Positions 36,425-45,363 of a stretch of 64,000 nt of DNA are shown here, piece by piece. Below the pieces are notes generated by a model. The model was given only the letters and a program-made list of their open reading frames with translations. It made no database searches and was not told the DNA's origin. The translations under genes were made by a program, and so were the position numbers. Location of the stretch: assembly GCF_001931485.1 (NCBI RefSeq), contig NZ_MSDV01000012.1, positions 1-64,000 on the forward strand, in the 5' to 3' direction. The stretch's first letter is position 1. Each line of letters begins with the position of its first letter. Origin of the DNA: Burkholderia sp. SRS-W-2-2016. GTDB taxonomy: Bacteria; Pseudomonadota; Gammaproteobacteria; Burkholderiales; Burkholderiaceae.

Positions 36425-37624
36425 ATGATTGCGACCCTCGCCTTTCTGCTTGCCGTCGCGCTGTGCGCGACCCGCGGCGTGCTCGAATTCCTGATCGGCA
36501 AGGAGGCCGCGTATCTGGTGCAGGTCGGCGGCATCGTCGGCCTGCTGGTGTGGTACGTGTCGCCGTCGGCGATCGCCGCGTATTTCGGCAGCGAAGGGCG
36601 CCGCTCGCTCGCGCTGGTGCTCGGCACGCTGTTCTCGGTGCTGCTGTCGATCGTGATGACGCTCGCGCAGACCGGCCAGCTCGGGCTGTCCTATCTGTTC
36701 GTGTTTATCTTCACGCTGTTCGTCTATTTCTACGCGATCTCGAACTATCAGAAGCGCTTTATCCGGCCGCGCTTCGCCTACTGGGGCGTCGTGCTGATCG
36801 CGCTGATCGAGGCGGGTGTCGCGCTCGCGCAGCAGCAGAACGTGTTCCCGATCGACCTGCCCGGCGCGACCTACGGCTTCGACAATCTGCGCGCGCCGTC
36901 GCTGACCGGCAGCTATCTGCATTACCCGCTGTTCGTCGCGATCGTCGCGTCGTTGTGCGGCGTCGATTATCTGGTGCGCAAGAGCGTGCTGTCGGGCCTT
37001 GCGTGTGCGCTGCTGAGCTTCGCGATTTTCTCGGCGCTGTCGCGCAGCGGCATGCTGATCATCCTCGGCACGTTCGGGCTCGCGTTCCTGCAAGGGCCGG
37101 TCCGCTTCATCGTCAGGAACGGCAAGCTGATCATTGCCGGCACCTTCGCAACGCTGGCGATCATGGTGTTCGGCGGCGCGCTCAGCAGTCACAACGACAG
37201 TGTCGTGAACGTCGGCACCGAACGGATGATGGGCGCGACCAACCTGCAGTCGGACGGCAACGAAGGCCGCACCGAAGCGTGGGACAAGGCCGTGATGCTC
37301 GCGCAGCCGGTCAACCTGATCGCCGGTTCGTATTTCGGGCTGGTCACCAATTCCGCGCCCGATGCGGTCAAGCAGGAATTCGGCATCGTCGAATCGAGCG
37401 TGCTGCAACAGATTCTCAACGTCGGCCTGATGGGCGCGCTGTTTTATTACGGCGTGCTGTTTTCGATTACGAAACTGATCGGTCGCGACAGCCGGATTTC
37501 GCTGTGCGTATGGGCGGCTTTATTTCAAACCCTGTTCTATCAGTCGATAGAGGTGGTGCCGTTTGTTTTCATCCTGATGACATTGCCGGTGTTCGATTAC
37601 GTGGGCGGACCGCGTCGCAGTTAA
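36425..37624 (+). CDS. Wzy-like O-antigen/EPS polymerase
   Basis: The 399-residue integral membrane protein has about ten or more hydrophobic segments and one larger loop (about residues 250-300, NDSVVNVGTERMMGATNLQSDGNEGRTEAWDKAV). That loop is the usual periplasmic loop of Wzy/O-antigen ligase family proteins, with Arg residues near GRTEAW. SALSRSGMLIILGTFGLAFLQG is the family-like segment before it. It would polymerise flipped repeat units in the periplasm. The 182-bp gap to the next gene holds no ORF. Confidence 0.85.
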   Translation: MIATLAFLLAVALCATRGVLEFLIGKEAAYLVQVGGIVGLLVWYVSPSAIAAYFGSEGRRSLALVLGTLFSVLLSIVMTLAQTGQLGLSYLFVFIFTLFVYFYAISNYQKRFIRPRFAYWGVVLIALIEAGVALAQQQNVFPIDLPGATYGFDNLRAPSLTGSYLHYPLFVAIVASLCGVDYLVRKSVLSGLACALLSFAIFSALSRSGMLIILGTFGLAFLQGPVRFIVRNGKLIIAGTFATLAIMVFGGALSSHNDSVVNVGTERMMGATNLQSDGNEGRTEAWDKAVMLAQPVNLIAGSYFGLVTNSAPDAVKQEFGIVESSVLQQILNVGLMGALFYYGVLFSITKLIGRDSRISLCVWAALFQTLFYQSIEVVPFVFILMTLPVFDYVGGPRRS

Positions 37625-37806
37625 GCACGTCGCGAACAGCCGGGCAGTGCATGTCAGATCGTTTGCAAGGGCAAACGGGGCGGGGAAGCGCGCGCGTTGC
37701 GCGCGCCGTAGTGAGGCAGTGCGGTAGTGAGTAGTCGGCGGGGCAAACAACAAGAATCAGTATCTGGGGGTTTCCACGAACACCTGATGTAAAGCAGGAG
37801 GTGGGG

Positions 37807-38745
37807 ATGAACCTGATGGGAACGTTTAGCGTGGTAATCGTCAATTACAACACGCCAAAACTGGTAGGCAATTGTGTGCGTTCCGTACTCGAACTTTCGA
37901 TTGCGGATAAGGAAGATATCGTCGTCGTGGATAACGCGTCCACCGACAATTCGTTTTCCTATCTGAAAGAGACTTTGCCGACGGGTGTCCGGCTCGTCAG
38001 GACGTCTATTAATCGGGGTTTCGCCGCGGGCGTGAACTTTGGGATGGTGGGGTGCATGCGCGAACTCGTGCTCGTGCTGAATCCGGATACCTATTTCGTC
38101 GATGCATCGCTCGAAAACGCGGTGACGCTGTTCAGAAACCAGACGGACGTCGGTCTCGTCGGTCTCGACCTGATGTACCCGGACGGCGAGCGGCAGTTTT
38201 CCGCGCGGCGTTTCTATTCGCTGCTCGATATTCTCGGCCGGCGTTCGCCGCTCGGGCGGCTCGATGCGTTCAAGCGCCGCATCGATAACCACATGATGCG
38301 CGAGGCGTGGGGCGCGGGCTTGCCGTTCGAAGCCGAATGGGTGCTGGGCACGGGCTTTATCGTGCGCCGCTCGCTGTTCGGCGAGCTCGGCGGAATGGAC
38401 GAGCATTTCTTTCTCTATATGGAAGACGTCGATTTCTGCGCGCGCATCTGGCAGGCGGGCTACCGGGTGCTGTGCGTGCCTGGCGCGCGGCTCACGCACG
38501 AGCATCAGCGCGCGTCGGCGGCGGGCTTTCTGAGCAAGGCGGGACGACGGCATATGAACAGCTTGTGGCGCTTCAGCCGCAAGTACCGGGTGCCGCTGTT
38601 CACACCGCCCGGCGTGCAGGGCCTGATGCGCGGCGCGAAAGCGCGAGCGCCGACAGTGGGGCTGCAGGTCCCGGTGCCGGTGGCGGTTCCGGTCGGCGTC
38701 GGGGCGGCACGCCCGGCGGCTGAGCGAGCGCAAACCGTCGAGTGA
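37807..38745 (+). CDS. GT2-family glycosyltransferase
   Basis: The 312-residue GT-A enzyme has FSVVIVNYNTPKLVGNCVRSVL, IVVVDNASTDNSFSYL (donor binding), LVLVLNPDTYFVD (DxD-like position) and EHFFLYMEDVDFCARIWQAGYRV (catalytic ED region). This is close to rhamnosyltransferase-type members. ATG 37807 is chosen since AGGAGG lies at 37796-37801; GTG 37801 overlaps that site. The C-terminal ~35 residues are a Val/Pro/Ala-rich tail built from hexamer-like repeats (LQVPVPVAVPVGVGAA) and are probably not catalytic. Confidence 0.9.
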   Translation: MNLMGTFSVVIVNYNTPKLVGNCVRSVLELSIADKEDIVVVDNASTDNSFSYLKETLPTGVRLVRTSINRGFAAGVNFGMVGCMRELVLVLNPDTYFVDASLENAVTLFRNQTDVGLVGLDLMYPDGERQFSARRFYSLLDILGRRSPLGRLDAFKRRIDNHMMREAWGAGLPFEAEWVLGTGFIVRRSLFGELGGMDEHFFLYMEDVDFCARIWQAGYRVLCVPGARLTHEHQRASAAGFLSKAGRRHMNSLWRFSRKYRVPLFTPPGVQGLMRGAKARAPTVGLQVPVPVAVPVGVGAARPAAERAQTVE

Positions 38746-38802
38746 TGTAACTCGCGGTGGCGCTCATCACAAGAACGGAGTGACGCGATGGGGGTGGGGT
38801 AG

Positions 38803-40542
38803 ATGAAGAGCCGACGACAGGCGCTCAAGACGTTCCTGCTCGGCAGCCTGGCCGGGGCCGGCGCGAGCACGGCCGAGCTGGGCTTCGCGCGCGCGGCGGG
38901 GCACGCACTGCGGGAGCGGGACCCGCTCGCGGGTTCCGGCGCGGCTGCGGACCCGGGCGCCGGCGGCGTGATGCGGGTCGCCGCGAGCGTGCCCGAACGT
39001 GGCGGCGCGGCCGAGGCGGTCGCGCCGAATTATCTGAAGACGCTCAGCGACATCGTCGCGGGCATGGAGGTGAGCGCCGCGCGCTTCGTCGAGCCGCGCA
39101 AGTTCGCGGCGATCCAGCGCGGCGCGTCCGGCTACGACTGCGGCAACGATCTGCGCGCGGCGCTCACGAGCGGCGCGCGCGGACTTTATCTGCCGCGCGG
39201 CATCTGGCGCTACACCGGCGAGCTGACCACCGCGACCGGCACGCGGATCCGCGGCGACGGCGGCGGCGAATACATCGTGATCAGCGACGCCGCGTCGGGC
39301 TCGACGATCCTCGAACGTCAGGACGCGGGCGGGCCGACTTCGGCGGCGCTGTCGCTCGGCGTGTCGTCGTTCATCGAGCACGTGCAGGTGCGGCCCGCGC
39401 ACTTCGAGCAGGTGATCTATTACCTCGCCAACTATCCGGCGCGCACCGGCAACACCTCGATCGGCATCCGTTTCGATACGTCGGCCGGCGCGCGCCGCTG
39501 CACCGCGGTCGGCTTCTCGCGCGCGGGCTTCGAACTGGGCACCACGTCGACGCTCGATCGCTGCTACGCGTACATGTGCGATCGCGGCTTCTACGCAATC
39601 GAGCACACCGACGGCTCGCTGCTCAATTGCATCGGCATGTTCTGTCATACGGCCGGCGCCGATCTGGTGTCGAACTACTGGCAGGTGATCGGCGGACGCT
39701 ACGAGTGGAATGCGCGCTACGGCGTGATTCTCGGCGCGGAGTCGGTGATTGTCGGCACGGTGTTCGATCGCAACGGTTTTGCCGGTGTGTATATGAAGAA
39801 CGGCAACTGGGGCAAGGTGGTGAACGGCAACTACTTCTCGCGCAACGGCGCGGCCGGCGACGGCAAACTCGGCCGCTGGACGTTTTCGACGCGCGGGCAT
39901 CCGTCGTATCTCGAGGTGCCGCCGGGGCAGAGCTGTCACATCCAGATCGATTACCAGCAGGCCGCGACGATCGTCGGCAACCGCTACCGGCACGGTCAGG
40001 ACGACGAGGACGGCGGCTGCAACGGTCCGCAGTTCGTGTATGGCAGCACGACCGCGTCGGGCAGCACGCCGCTCGACGGCATCACGATTCAGGGCAATTT
40101 CGGCGACCGCGCGCACGATTCGGTGCCGGGCTTCAACAAGGCCTATCCGGGCGGCGGCGCGCTCGCGGGCGGCAAGGACAGCAACCTCGCGCGCGCGCTG
40201 AACCTCGGCGTCGGCTACGAGCGCGGCGGGATTGCGAGCGCGCTGCATTGCGGCGACCAGACGGTGTCGGCGGAGACCACGCGGGTCTCGATCAACGTGT
40301 TGCGCTCGACCTCGGGCCGCGTGGTGCTGCGCGCGGCGACGCGCGGCAATGCGCTGCTCGCCGAAATCCTGTTCGCAACCGACGCGGCCGACAGCGGTTA
40401 CAAAACCGTGGTCAGCAATCTGATCGGCAATGCGGTCAAGAGCGCGGTATTGGCGGCAAATAACTCGGATGATCGCTACAACAGGATCGATATCGCACTA
40501 AGCGAACCGTGTTTCGTGTCGTATTCTGTTTTTTCGACCTGA
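38803..40542 (+). CDS. Tat-exported right-handed beta-helix protein (possible polysaccharide lyase/hydrolase)
   Basis: The 579-residue protein starts MKSRRQALKTFLLGSLAGAGAS, a twin-arginine signal (Arg4-Arg5). An Ala/Gly-rich spacer follows. From about residue 105 the sequence (DCGNDLRAALTSGARGLYLPRGIWRYTG) is the pectate-lyase-superfamily/Pel-3-like entry, followed by repeated beta-helix coils (YGVILGAESVIVGTVFDRNGFAGVYMKNG; DGITIQGNFGDRAHDS). Such proteins in EPS loci trim or modify the nascent polymer in the periplasm. Catalytic residues were not identified. It sits between GT2 and the flippase. Confidence 0.82.
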   Translation: MKSRRQALKTFLLGSLAGAGASTAELGFARAAGHALRERDPLAGSGAAADPGAGGVMRVAASVPERGGAAEAVAPNYLKTLSDIVAGMEVSAARFVEPRKFAAIQRGASGYDCGNDLRAALTSGARGLYLPRGIWRYTGELTTATGTRIRGDGGGEYIVISDAASGSTILERQDAGGPTSAALSLGVSSFIEHVQVRPAHFEQVIYYLANYPARTGNTSIGIRFDTSAGARRCTAVGFSRAGFELGTTSTLDRCYAYMCDRGFYAIEHTDGSLLNCIGMFCHTAGADLVSNYWQVIGGRYEWNARYGVILGAESVIVGTVFDRNGFAGVYMKNGNWGKVVNGNYFSRNGAAGDGKLGRWTFSTRGHPSYLEVPPGQSCHIQIDYQQAATIVGNRYRHGQDDEDGGCNGPQFVYGSTTASGSTPLDGITIQGNFGDRAHDSVPGFNKAYPGGGALAGGKDSNLARALNLGVGYERGGIASALHCGDQTVSAETTRVSINVLRSTSGRVVLRAATRGNALLAEILFATDAADSGYKTVVSNLIGNAVKSAVLAANNSDDRYNRIDIALSEPCFVSYSVFST

Positions 40543-40575
40543 TTTTCAACCGCGTACTGCGAACAGGACGGATTT

Positions 40576-41868
40576 GTGTCGACGAGAAACGTCATCATTG
40601 CGCTGTATTCGGTGTACGCGCTCAACTACGTATTGCCGCTCGTTACGCTGCCCTATCTATCCCATGTGCTCGGGCCGGCGGGGCTCGGCGTGATCGGCTA
40701 CGCGCAGTCCATTTCGAACATTCTGCTGGTGATCGTCGACTTCGGCTTCGGGCTGTCGAGCGCGCGCAAGGTCGCGGTGCATATCTCCGATCCGATCAAG
40801 GTCAACCGTATTTACTGGGCGACCACGGTCGGCCGCGCGATTCTCGCGGTCGGCTGTTCGCTGGTGCTGATCGTGTGGGCGTTCGCCGCCCATATGTCGC
40901 CGCAGGAACGCGGCGCGACGCTGCTCGGCGCGCTGGTGATCTGGGGCGGCGTGCTCACGCCCGGCTGCTTCTACGAAGGCACGCAGCGCCTGCCGGTGCT
41001 GGCCGGCACGCTGCTCGCGACGCGCGTCGCTCTGCTGATTCCGCTGTTCCTGCTCGTGAAGGACCACGACGACGTGATGCTCGCGTCCGCGCTGCAATTC
41101 GCGCCGACCTTCGTGTGCGGCGCGATCCTGATGGGCGTGCTGATCTGGAAGCGCGAAATTCTGCTCAACGTGCGGGTCGGCTGGTCCGACGTGATGGACG
41201 AGGCGAAAGAGGCGTATCACATCTTTCTCGGCTCGGCGCTCACGTCGGTCTATATGTACGCGAACGTGATCCTGCTGCGGATGATCAGCGGCCCGGGCGC
41301 GGTCGGCTATTACGTGGCGGCCGAGCGGCTCACCAATGCGCTGCGCGCGTGCACCGCGCCGGCTATTCAGGCGTTCTTTCCGAAGATCTGCGTCGCTTAC
41401 GAACGGCACGACTTCCCGTATATCCACAAGGTCAATCGCGGCTTCATGGTCGCGTTCGCGGCGTCGGCGGTGCTGCTGCTGGTCGGCTTCACGGTGCTCG
41501 GCGAATGGTTCGTCGGCCGCTTTCTCGGCGAGGCGTTCGGCGAGACGTTCCGGATTCTGCGCATTCTCGTGTTCGTGCCGGCGATCGTCGGGATGACGAC
41601 GACCCACGTGATGCTGACCGTGATCGCGTCGGGCAACCAGTCGCTGCTCAAGCGCATCTATCTGTACGGCGCGCTGTTCCATCTGGTGCAGGCACCGATC
41701 AGCATCTACTTCTGGGGCGGCGTGGGCACCGCGTGCTCGGTCGCGGCGACCGAACTGTTCATGCTGATCGGCGTGTACAACCTGTCGAGCCGGATCAATC
41801 ACGGCCAGATCGCGGTGCGCGCGCAGACCTCGCTCAAGCAGGACCTGGCGGCGGCTGAACAGGATTAG
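40576..41868 (+). CDS. Wzx-type oligosaccharide flippase
   Basis: The 430-residue membrane protein has about 12 to 14 hydrophobic segments. It begins TRNVIIALYSVYALNYVLPLVTLPYLSHVLGPAGLGVIGYAQSI, the classic Wzx/RfbX start. FGLSSARKVAVHISDP and VGYYVAAERLTNALRACTAPAIQAFFPKI also match the polysaccharide_synt family. It would flip undecaprenyl-PP-linked repeat units to the periplasm. GTG 40576 is the start that fits, preceded by AGGACGGA. It is the last gene of locus A and is followed by a 10-bp repeat and a terminator. Confidence 0.92.
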   Translation: MSTRNVIIALYSVYALNYVLPLVTLPYLSHVLGPAGLGVIGYAQSISNILLVIVDFGFGLSSARKVAVHISDPIKVNRIYWATTVGRAILAVGCSLVLIVWAFAAHMSPQERGATLLGALVIWGGVLTPGCFYEGTQRLPVLAGTLLATRVALLIPLFLLVKDHDDVMLASALQFAPTFVCGAILMGVLIWKREILLNVRVGWSDVMDEAKEAYHIFLGSALTSVYMYANVILLRMISGPGAVGYYVAAERLTNALRACTAPAIQAFFPKICVAYERHDFPYIHKVNRGFMVAFAASAVLLLVGFTVLGEWFVGRFLGEAFGETFRILRILVFVPAIVGMTTTHVMLTVIASGNQSLLKRIYLYGALFHLVQAPISIYFWGGVGTACSVAATELFMLIGVYNLSSRINHGQIAVRAQTSLKQDLAAAEQD

Positions 41869-41870
41869 CC

Positions 41871-41890
41871 GGCTGGAACAGGCTGGAACA
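41871..41890. repeat. 10-bp tandem repeat just past the flippase stop
   Basis: GGCTGGAACA occurs at 41871-41880 and 41881-41890. A related GGCTGAACAGG lies at 41853-41863 in the last codons of the flippase gene, so the repeat looks derived from the gene's 3' end. Confidence 0.65.
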
Positions 41891-41919
41891 GGCGGGAGGG
41901 GCGGAAAGGGAGGGAGCGG

Positions 41920-41956
41920 CGCGCGCGATGGAAACATCGCGCGCGTTGCTGCTTTT
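41920..41956 (+). terminator. Terminator of EPS locus A
   Basis: CGCGCGCGAT (41920-41929) pairs with ATCGCGCGCG (41936-41945) around GGAAAC, and TTGCTGCTTTT follows. The strong stem lies 52 bp past the last EPS gene. Confidence 0.85.
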
Positions 41957-42030
41957 CGAGGAGGAAGCCGACTGGCGAGGCCTGCGTTCAGCGCGGGCGG
42001 GGGAGCGTCGTAACGCTTCGCGACTCGCGC

Positions 42031-42150
42031 GGCTCAGGCGCGGCTTATTGCGTGGCTCAGTGCGTGGCTCAGTGCGCGGCTCAGTGCGCGGCTTATTGCG
42101 TGACCCAGTGCGCGAGTCACTGCGCGGCTTATTGCAGGCTTACTGCGCGG
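42031..42150. repeat. 12-bp minisatellite overlapping the stop codon of an MFS gene
   Basis: About ten imperfect copies of a 12-bp unit run from 42031 to 42150. Read on the minus strand the units are CCGCGCAGTAAG, CCGCGCACTGAG, CCGCGCAATAAG and variants; two copies are 11 bp. The first unit contains the stop codon (42140-42142) of the leftward MFS gene, and most other units carry TAA or TGA. Confidence 0.9.
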
Positions 42151-43351
42151 CGGACAGCCCGCTCGGCTTCGCATTGCGCAGATACAGCACGGTCGACAGC
42201 ACGACCGCCGCGGCCGCCGCGAGCGCGGCGAACAGGAACACCGAAGCGTAGCCGAACTCGCCGGCGATCCAGCCGGCCAGCGGCCCGGTAATGCCGAGCG
42301 ACAGATCCAGAAACACCGAATACGCGGACAGCGCCGCGCCGCGGCTCGCGGGCGGCACCAGCCCGACCGCCTCGACGCCGAGCGCCGGGAACACCAGCGC
42401 GAAGCCGAAGCCGGTCAGCGCCGCGCCGGCCAGCGCGATATGCGGCTCGGGCGCGAGCCACAGCATCAGCAGACCCACGCACTCGAATGCGAACGACGCG
42501 ATCGCGACGCGAAAGCCGCCATAAGTCTTGATCGTGTTCGCGAACAGCAGACGCGAGCCGATGAACAGCGTGCCGAACACCGTCAGCGACAGCGCCGCAT
42601 TCGGCCAGTGTTTGGCCGCATAGAACAGCGTGATGAAGGTCGCGATCGAACCGAAGCCGGCCGAGCCGAGCGCAAGGCCGATCCCGTGCGGCAGCACGCG
42701 GGTGAACACGCTGCGGTACGACATCCGTTCGCCGTGCACCAGCGGCACCGGCGCGATCAGGCGCGCGAGGTAGTAGCCGAGCCCGGCCAGCGCGACCACC
42801 AGAATGCCGAGCGCGGTAAAGCCGATCGAACGCGCAATCGCGACGCCGAGCGGCGCGCCGATCGCCAGCGCGCCGTACGTCGCGATGCCGTTCCACGAAA
42901 TCACCCGCGCGTTGTTGGAGGTGCCGACCCGGCCGATCCCCCACAGAATCGCGCCGGTGCCGCACAGGCTTTCGCCGCAGCCGAGCACGAGGCGGCTGCA
43001 CACCAGCAGCACGAGACTGAGCACCGGCCAGTGGCCGGTCAGCGCGGCGAGCAGCAACAGCACGCCGCTCACGCCGCAACCGAGCAAGCCGATCGACACC
43101 GTGCGCTTCGGCCCGAGCGTGTCGGCCGCGCGGCCGGCGAGCGGGCGCGATGCGAGCGTCGCGAGGTACTGCACGCTGATCGCCGCGCCGGCCAGCACCG
43201 CGCTATAGCCGAGGTCGTCGTGCACGTAACCGGGCAGCACCGCGAGCGGAATGCCGATCGTCAGGTAACAGATAAAGGTGAAAAAGACGACGGGAATGAT
43301 CTGCAGGGTCGTCGCAAATTCGCTGCGGGAAGGCGCGGAGTCGGTGGACAT
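42140..43351 (-). CDS. MFS transporter (YfcJ/YhhS-like)
   Basis: The 403-residue permease has about 12 hydrophobic segments, with [31 protein letters not shown] as loop 2-3 motif and [21 protein letters not shown], a segment typical of the YhhS/YfcJ branch. It ends [15 protein letters not shown]. Substrate is unknown; some relatives export arabinose or glyphosate-like compounds. It reads leftward toward EPS locus A and is divergent from xdhA with a 463-bp gap. Its 3' end runs into a 12-bp minisatellite. Confidence 0.87.
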   Translation of the reverse strand: MSTDSAPSRSEFATTLQIIPVVFFTFICYLTIGIPLAVLPGYVHDDLGYSAVLAGAAISVQYLATLASRPLAGRAADTLGPKRTVSIGLLGCGVSGVLLLLAALTGHWPVLSLVLLVCSRLVLGCGESLCGTGAILWGIGRVGTSNNARVISWNGIATYGALAIGAPLGVAIARSIGFTALGILVVALAGLGYYLARLIAPVPLVHGERMSYRSVFTRVLPHGIGLALGSAGFGSIATFITLFYAAKHWPNAALSLTVFGTLFIGSRLLFANTIKTYGGFRVAIASFAFECVGLLMLWLAPEPHIALAGAALTGFGFALVFPALGVEAVGLVPPASRGAALSAYSVFLDLSLGITGPLAGWIAGEFGYASVFLFAALAAAAAVVLSTVLYLRNAKPSGLSAAQ

Positions 43352-43814
43352 CGGGAAAACGAGACTTGAAATCGGCAGGAGTGCGTGATTGTCACATGGA
43401 ACCGATTCCGATGCAGGACTCGCTTAATTATTAGTCGGATTGGAGACACTTTCTGGCCGATTTAATAGGCGGCTTAACGGCATTTAAGCCGCTACTGGCG
43501 CCGCTCAGCGCTTTTTTATTGGGCGCGGGTGAGCGCGGCCAGCACCGGGACCCGCTTTTTTGACGTGCTTGACGGCGGCGGGCTGTCGTGCGGCAGCATC
43601 GAGCGTGGCTTTTATTCCGCACAAAACAATTAAAAGCGGCAAAAATTCCTTGGCAACATAAGCGCGGCGACCCGTAAATCGACCCATATATCGTTTGGCG
43701 AATATGTCCCGCATGCGAGTCGCGCTATGGGTTGCGTTTATTGACGGTGATAGCTTTCAAACCATCGACGCGGCGTGTTCCGCGTGACCCCAGAACAGCC
43801 GAGAGCAACGAGAC
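43352..43814. promoter_or_regulatory. Divergent intergenic region between MFS and xdhABC
   Basis: This 463-bp gap should carry the xdh promoter. It is AT-richer than its flanks (for example ATTTAATAGGCGGCTTAACG near 43459). A leftward 69-codon frame at 43505-43714 (starting MRDIFAKRYMG, with a Lys/Pro-rich end VKHVKKAG...RPIKKR) was considered, but it has no recognisable family and is not called. No named operator was seen. Confidence 0.4.
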
Positions 43815-45332
43815 ATGACCGAGCCGATCCGCTTCTATCACCGCAACGCGATCCGCGAAATCGAGGACGCGCCCGTCACCCGCACCGTGTTGCAGTACCT
43901 GCGCGAGGACGCGCATTGCACCGGCACCAAGGAAGGCTGCGCCGAAGGCGATTGCGGCGCCTGCACGGTGGTGATCGGCGAGCGCAACGCGGCGGGCGGC
44001 GTCGACTTCAAGGCGGTCAACGCGTGCATCCAGTTTCTGCCGACGCTCGACGGCCGCGCGCTGTTCACGGTCGAGGACCTGCGCCAGCCGGACGGCTCGC
44101 TGCATCCGGTGCAACAGGCGATGGTCGATTGCCACGGCTCGCAGTGCGGCTTCTGCACGCCCGGTTTCGTGATGTCGATGTGGGCGCTGTACGAAAAGCA
44201 CGGCCACGAGCATAGCTGCGCGAACCGCACGGTGCCGTCGCGCGACACGATCAATAACGCGCTGACCGGCAACCTGTGCCGCTGCACCGGCTACCGGCCG
44301 ATCGTGGAGGCGGCCGAAAAAATGTTCGACGCGCCCGCGCCGGTCGCGCCGCTCGACGTGCAGGCGCTGGCCGATAAGCTCGCTACGCTGGAGCGCGGCG
44401 ACACCTTCCACTACGAACACAAGGGCCAGCGCTTCGCCGCGCCGCGCACGGTCGCCGCGCTCGCCGGGCTGAAACAGGCCGAGCCGGCCGCGCGGATTCT
44501 CGCCGGCAGTACCGATATCGGGCTGTGGGTCACCAAGCAGATGCGCGAACTGGGCAACGTCGTCTACGTCGGCCAGATCGCCGAGTTGCAGAAGCTCGCA
44601 ACCAACGACGACTGGATCGAGATCGGCGCAGGCGTCAGCGTCGAGAAAGCCTATGCGGAGATCGCGAAGCAATATCCTGAGCTCACCGAAATGTGGCAGC
44701 GCTTCGCGTCGCTGCCGATCCGCAACGCCGGCACGCTCGGCGGCAACATCGCGAACGGTTCGCCGATCGGCGATTCGATGCCGGGGCTGATCGCGCTCGG
44801 CGCGCGCGTGATCGTGCGCGGCGGCGAGATCGAGCGCGAACTGCCGCTCGAAGACCTGTATCTCGCGTATCAGAAGAAGGACATGGCCGAGCACGAGTTC
44901 GTGGTCGGACTGAAGGTGCCCACCCGAACCGGCGCGCGCGCGAATCTGCGCTTTCGCACCTACAAGCTGTCGAAGCGCTTCGACTCGGATATCTCGGCGG
45001 TGTGCGCGGCGTTCTCCTATATCGCCGACGGCGCCGCGATCCGCGAGCCGCGCATCGCGTTCGGCGGAATGGCCGCGACGCCGAAGCGCGCGCCGCAGGC
45101 GGAAGCGGTGCTGCGCGACGCCGAATGGCACGAGGCGACCGCGCAGGCCGCGATGCTCGCGCTCGGCAACGACTACGCGCCGCTTAGCGACATGCGCGCG
45201 ACCAGCGACTACCGGCTCGAAGCCGCGAAGAACACGCTGTACCGCTTCTGGCTCGAAACGCGCCCGCACAATCCGCTGCCGAAGAACCTGCTCGACGTGC
45301 GCGCGGTCGAGCCGGCCGGCGCGAGCGTTTGA
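43815..45332 (+). CDS. xdhA: Xanthine dehydrogenase small subunit (2Fe-2S/FAD)
   Basis: The 505-residue subunit passes electrons from the Moco subunit to NAD during hypoxanthine/xanthine oxidation to urate. The first cluster motif is CTGTKEGCAEGDCGACTVV; the second is GSQCGFCTPGFVMSM with NLCRCTGYRPIVEAA. The FAD domain shows ILAGSTDIGLWVTKQMR and RNAGTLGGNIANGSPIGDSMP. The full two-domain length is normal. It starts the xdhABC operon, and the next gene begins 31 bp after its stop. Confidence 0.97.
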   Translation: MTEPIRFYHRNAIREIEDAPVTRTVLQYLREDAHCTGTKEGCAEGDCGACTVVIGERNAAGGVDFKAVNACIQFLPTLDGRALFTVEDLRQPDGSLHPVQQAMVDCHGSQCGFCTPGFVMSMWALYEKHGHEHSCANRTVPSRDTINNALTGNLCRCTGYRPIVEAAEKMFDAPAPVAPLDVQALADKLATLERGDTFHYEHKGQRFAAPRTVAALAGLKQAEPAARILAGSTDIGLWVTKQMRELGNVVYVGQIAELQKLATNDDWIEIGAGVSVEKAYAEIAKQYPELTEMWQRFASLPIRNAGTLGGNIANGSPIGDSMPGLIALGARVIVRGGEIERELPLEDLYLAYQKKDMAEHEFVVGLKVPTRTGARANLRFRTYKLSKRFDSDISAVCAAFSYIADGAAIREPRIAFGGMAATPKRAPQAEAVLRDAEWHEATAQAAMLALGNDYAPLSDMRATSDYRLEAAKNTLYRFWLETRPHNPLPKNLLDVRAVEPAGASV

Positions 45333-45363
45333 GCGGGCCAACGAGGATACGGAGAACCGAACG

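Noticed and set aside
42031..42150. CRISPR array as an explanation of the periodic repeats
   Set aside because: Units are 11-12 bp in direct tandem with no spacers, and no cas genes are nearby.
43505..43714. A leftward 69-codon frame with a Lys/Pro-rich end in the xdh upstream gap
   Set aside because: It has no recognisable family, its composition is odd, and another overlapping frame is equally open. It is left as intergenic.
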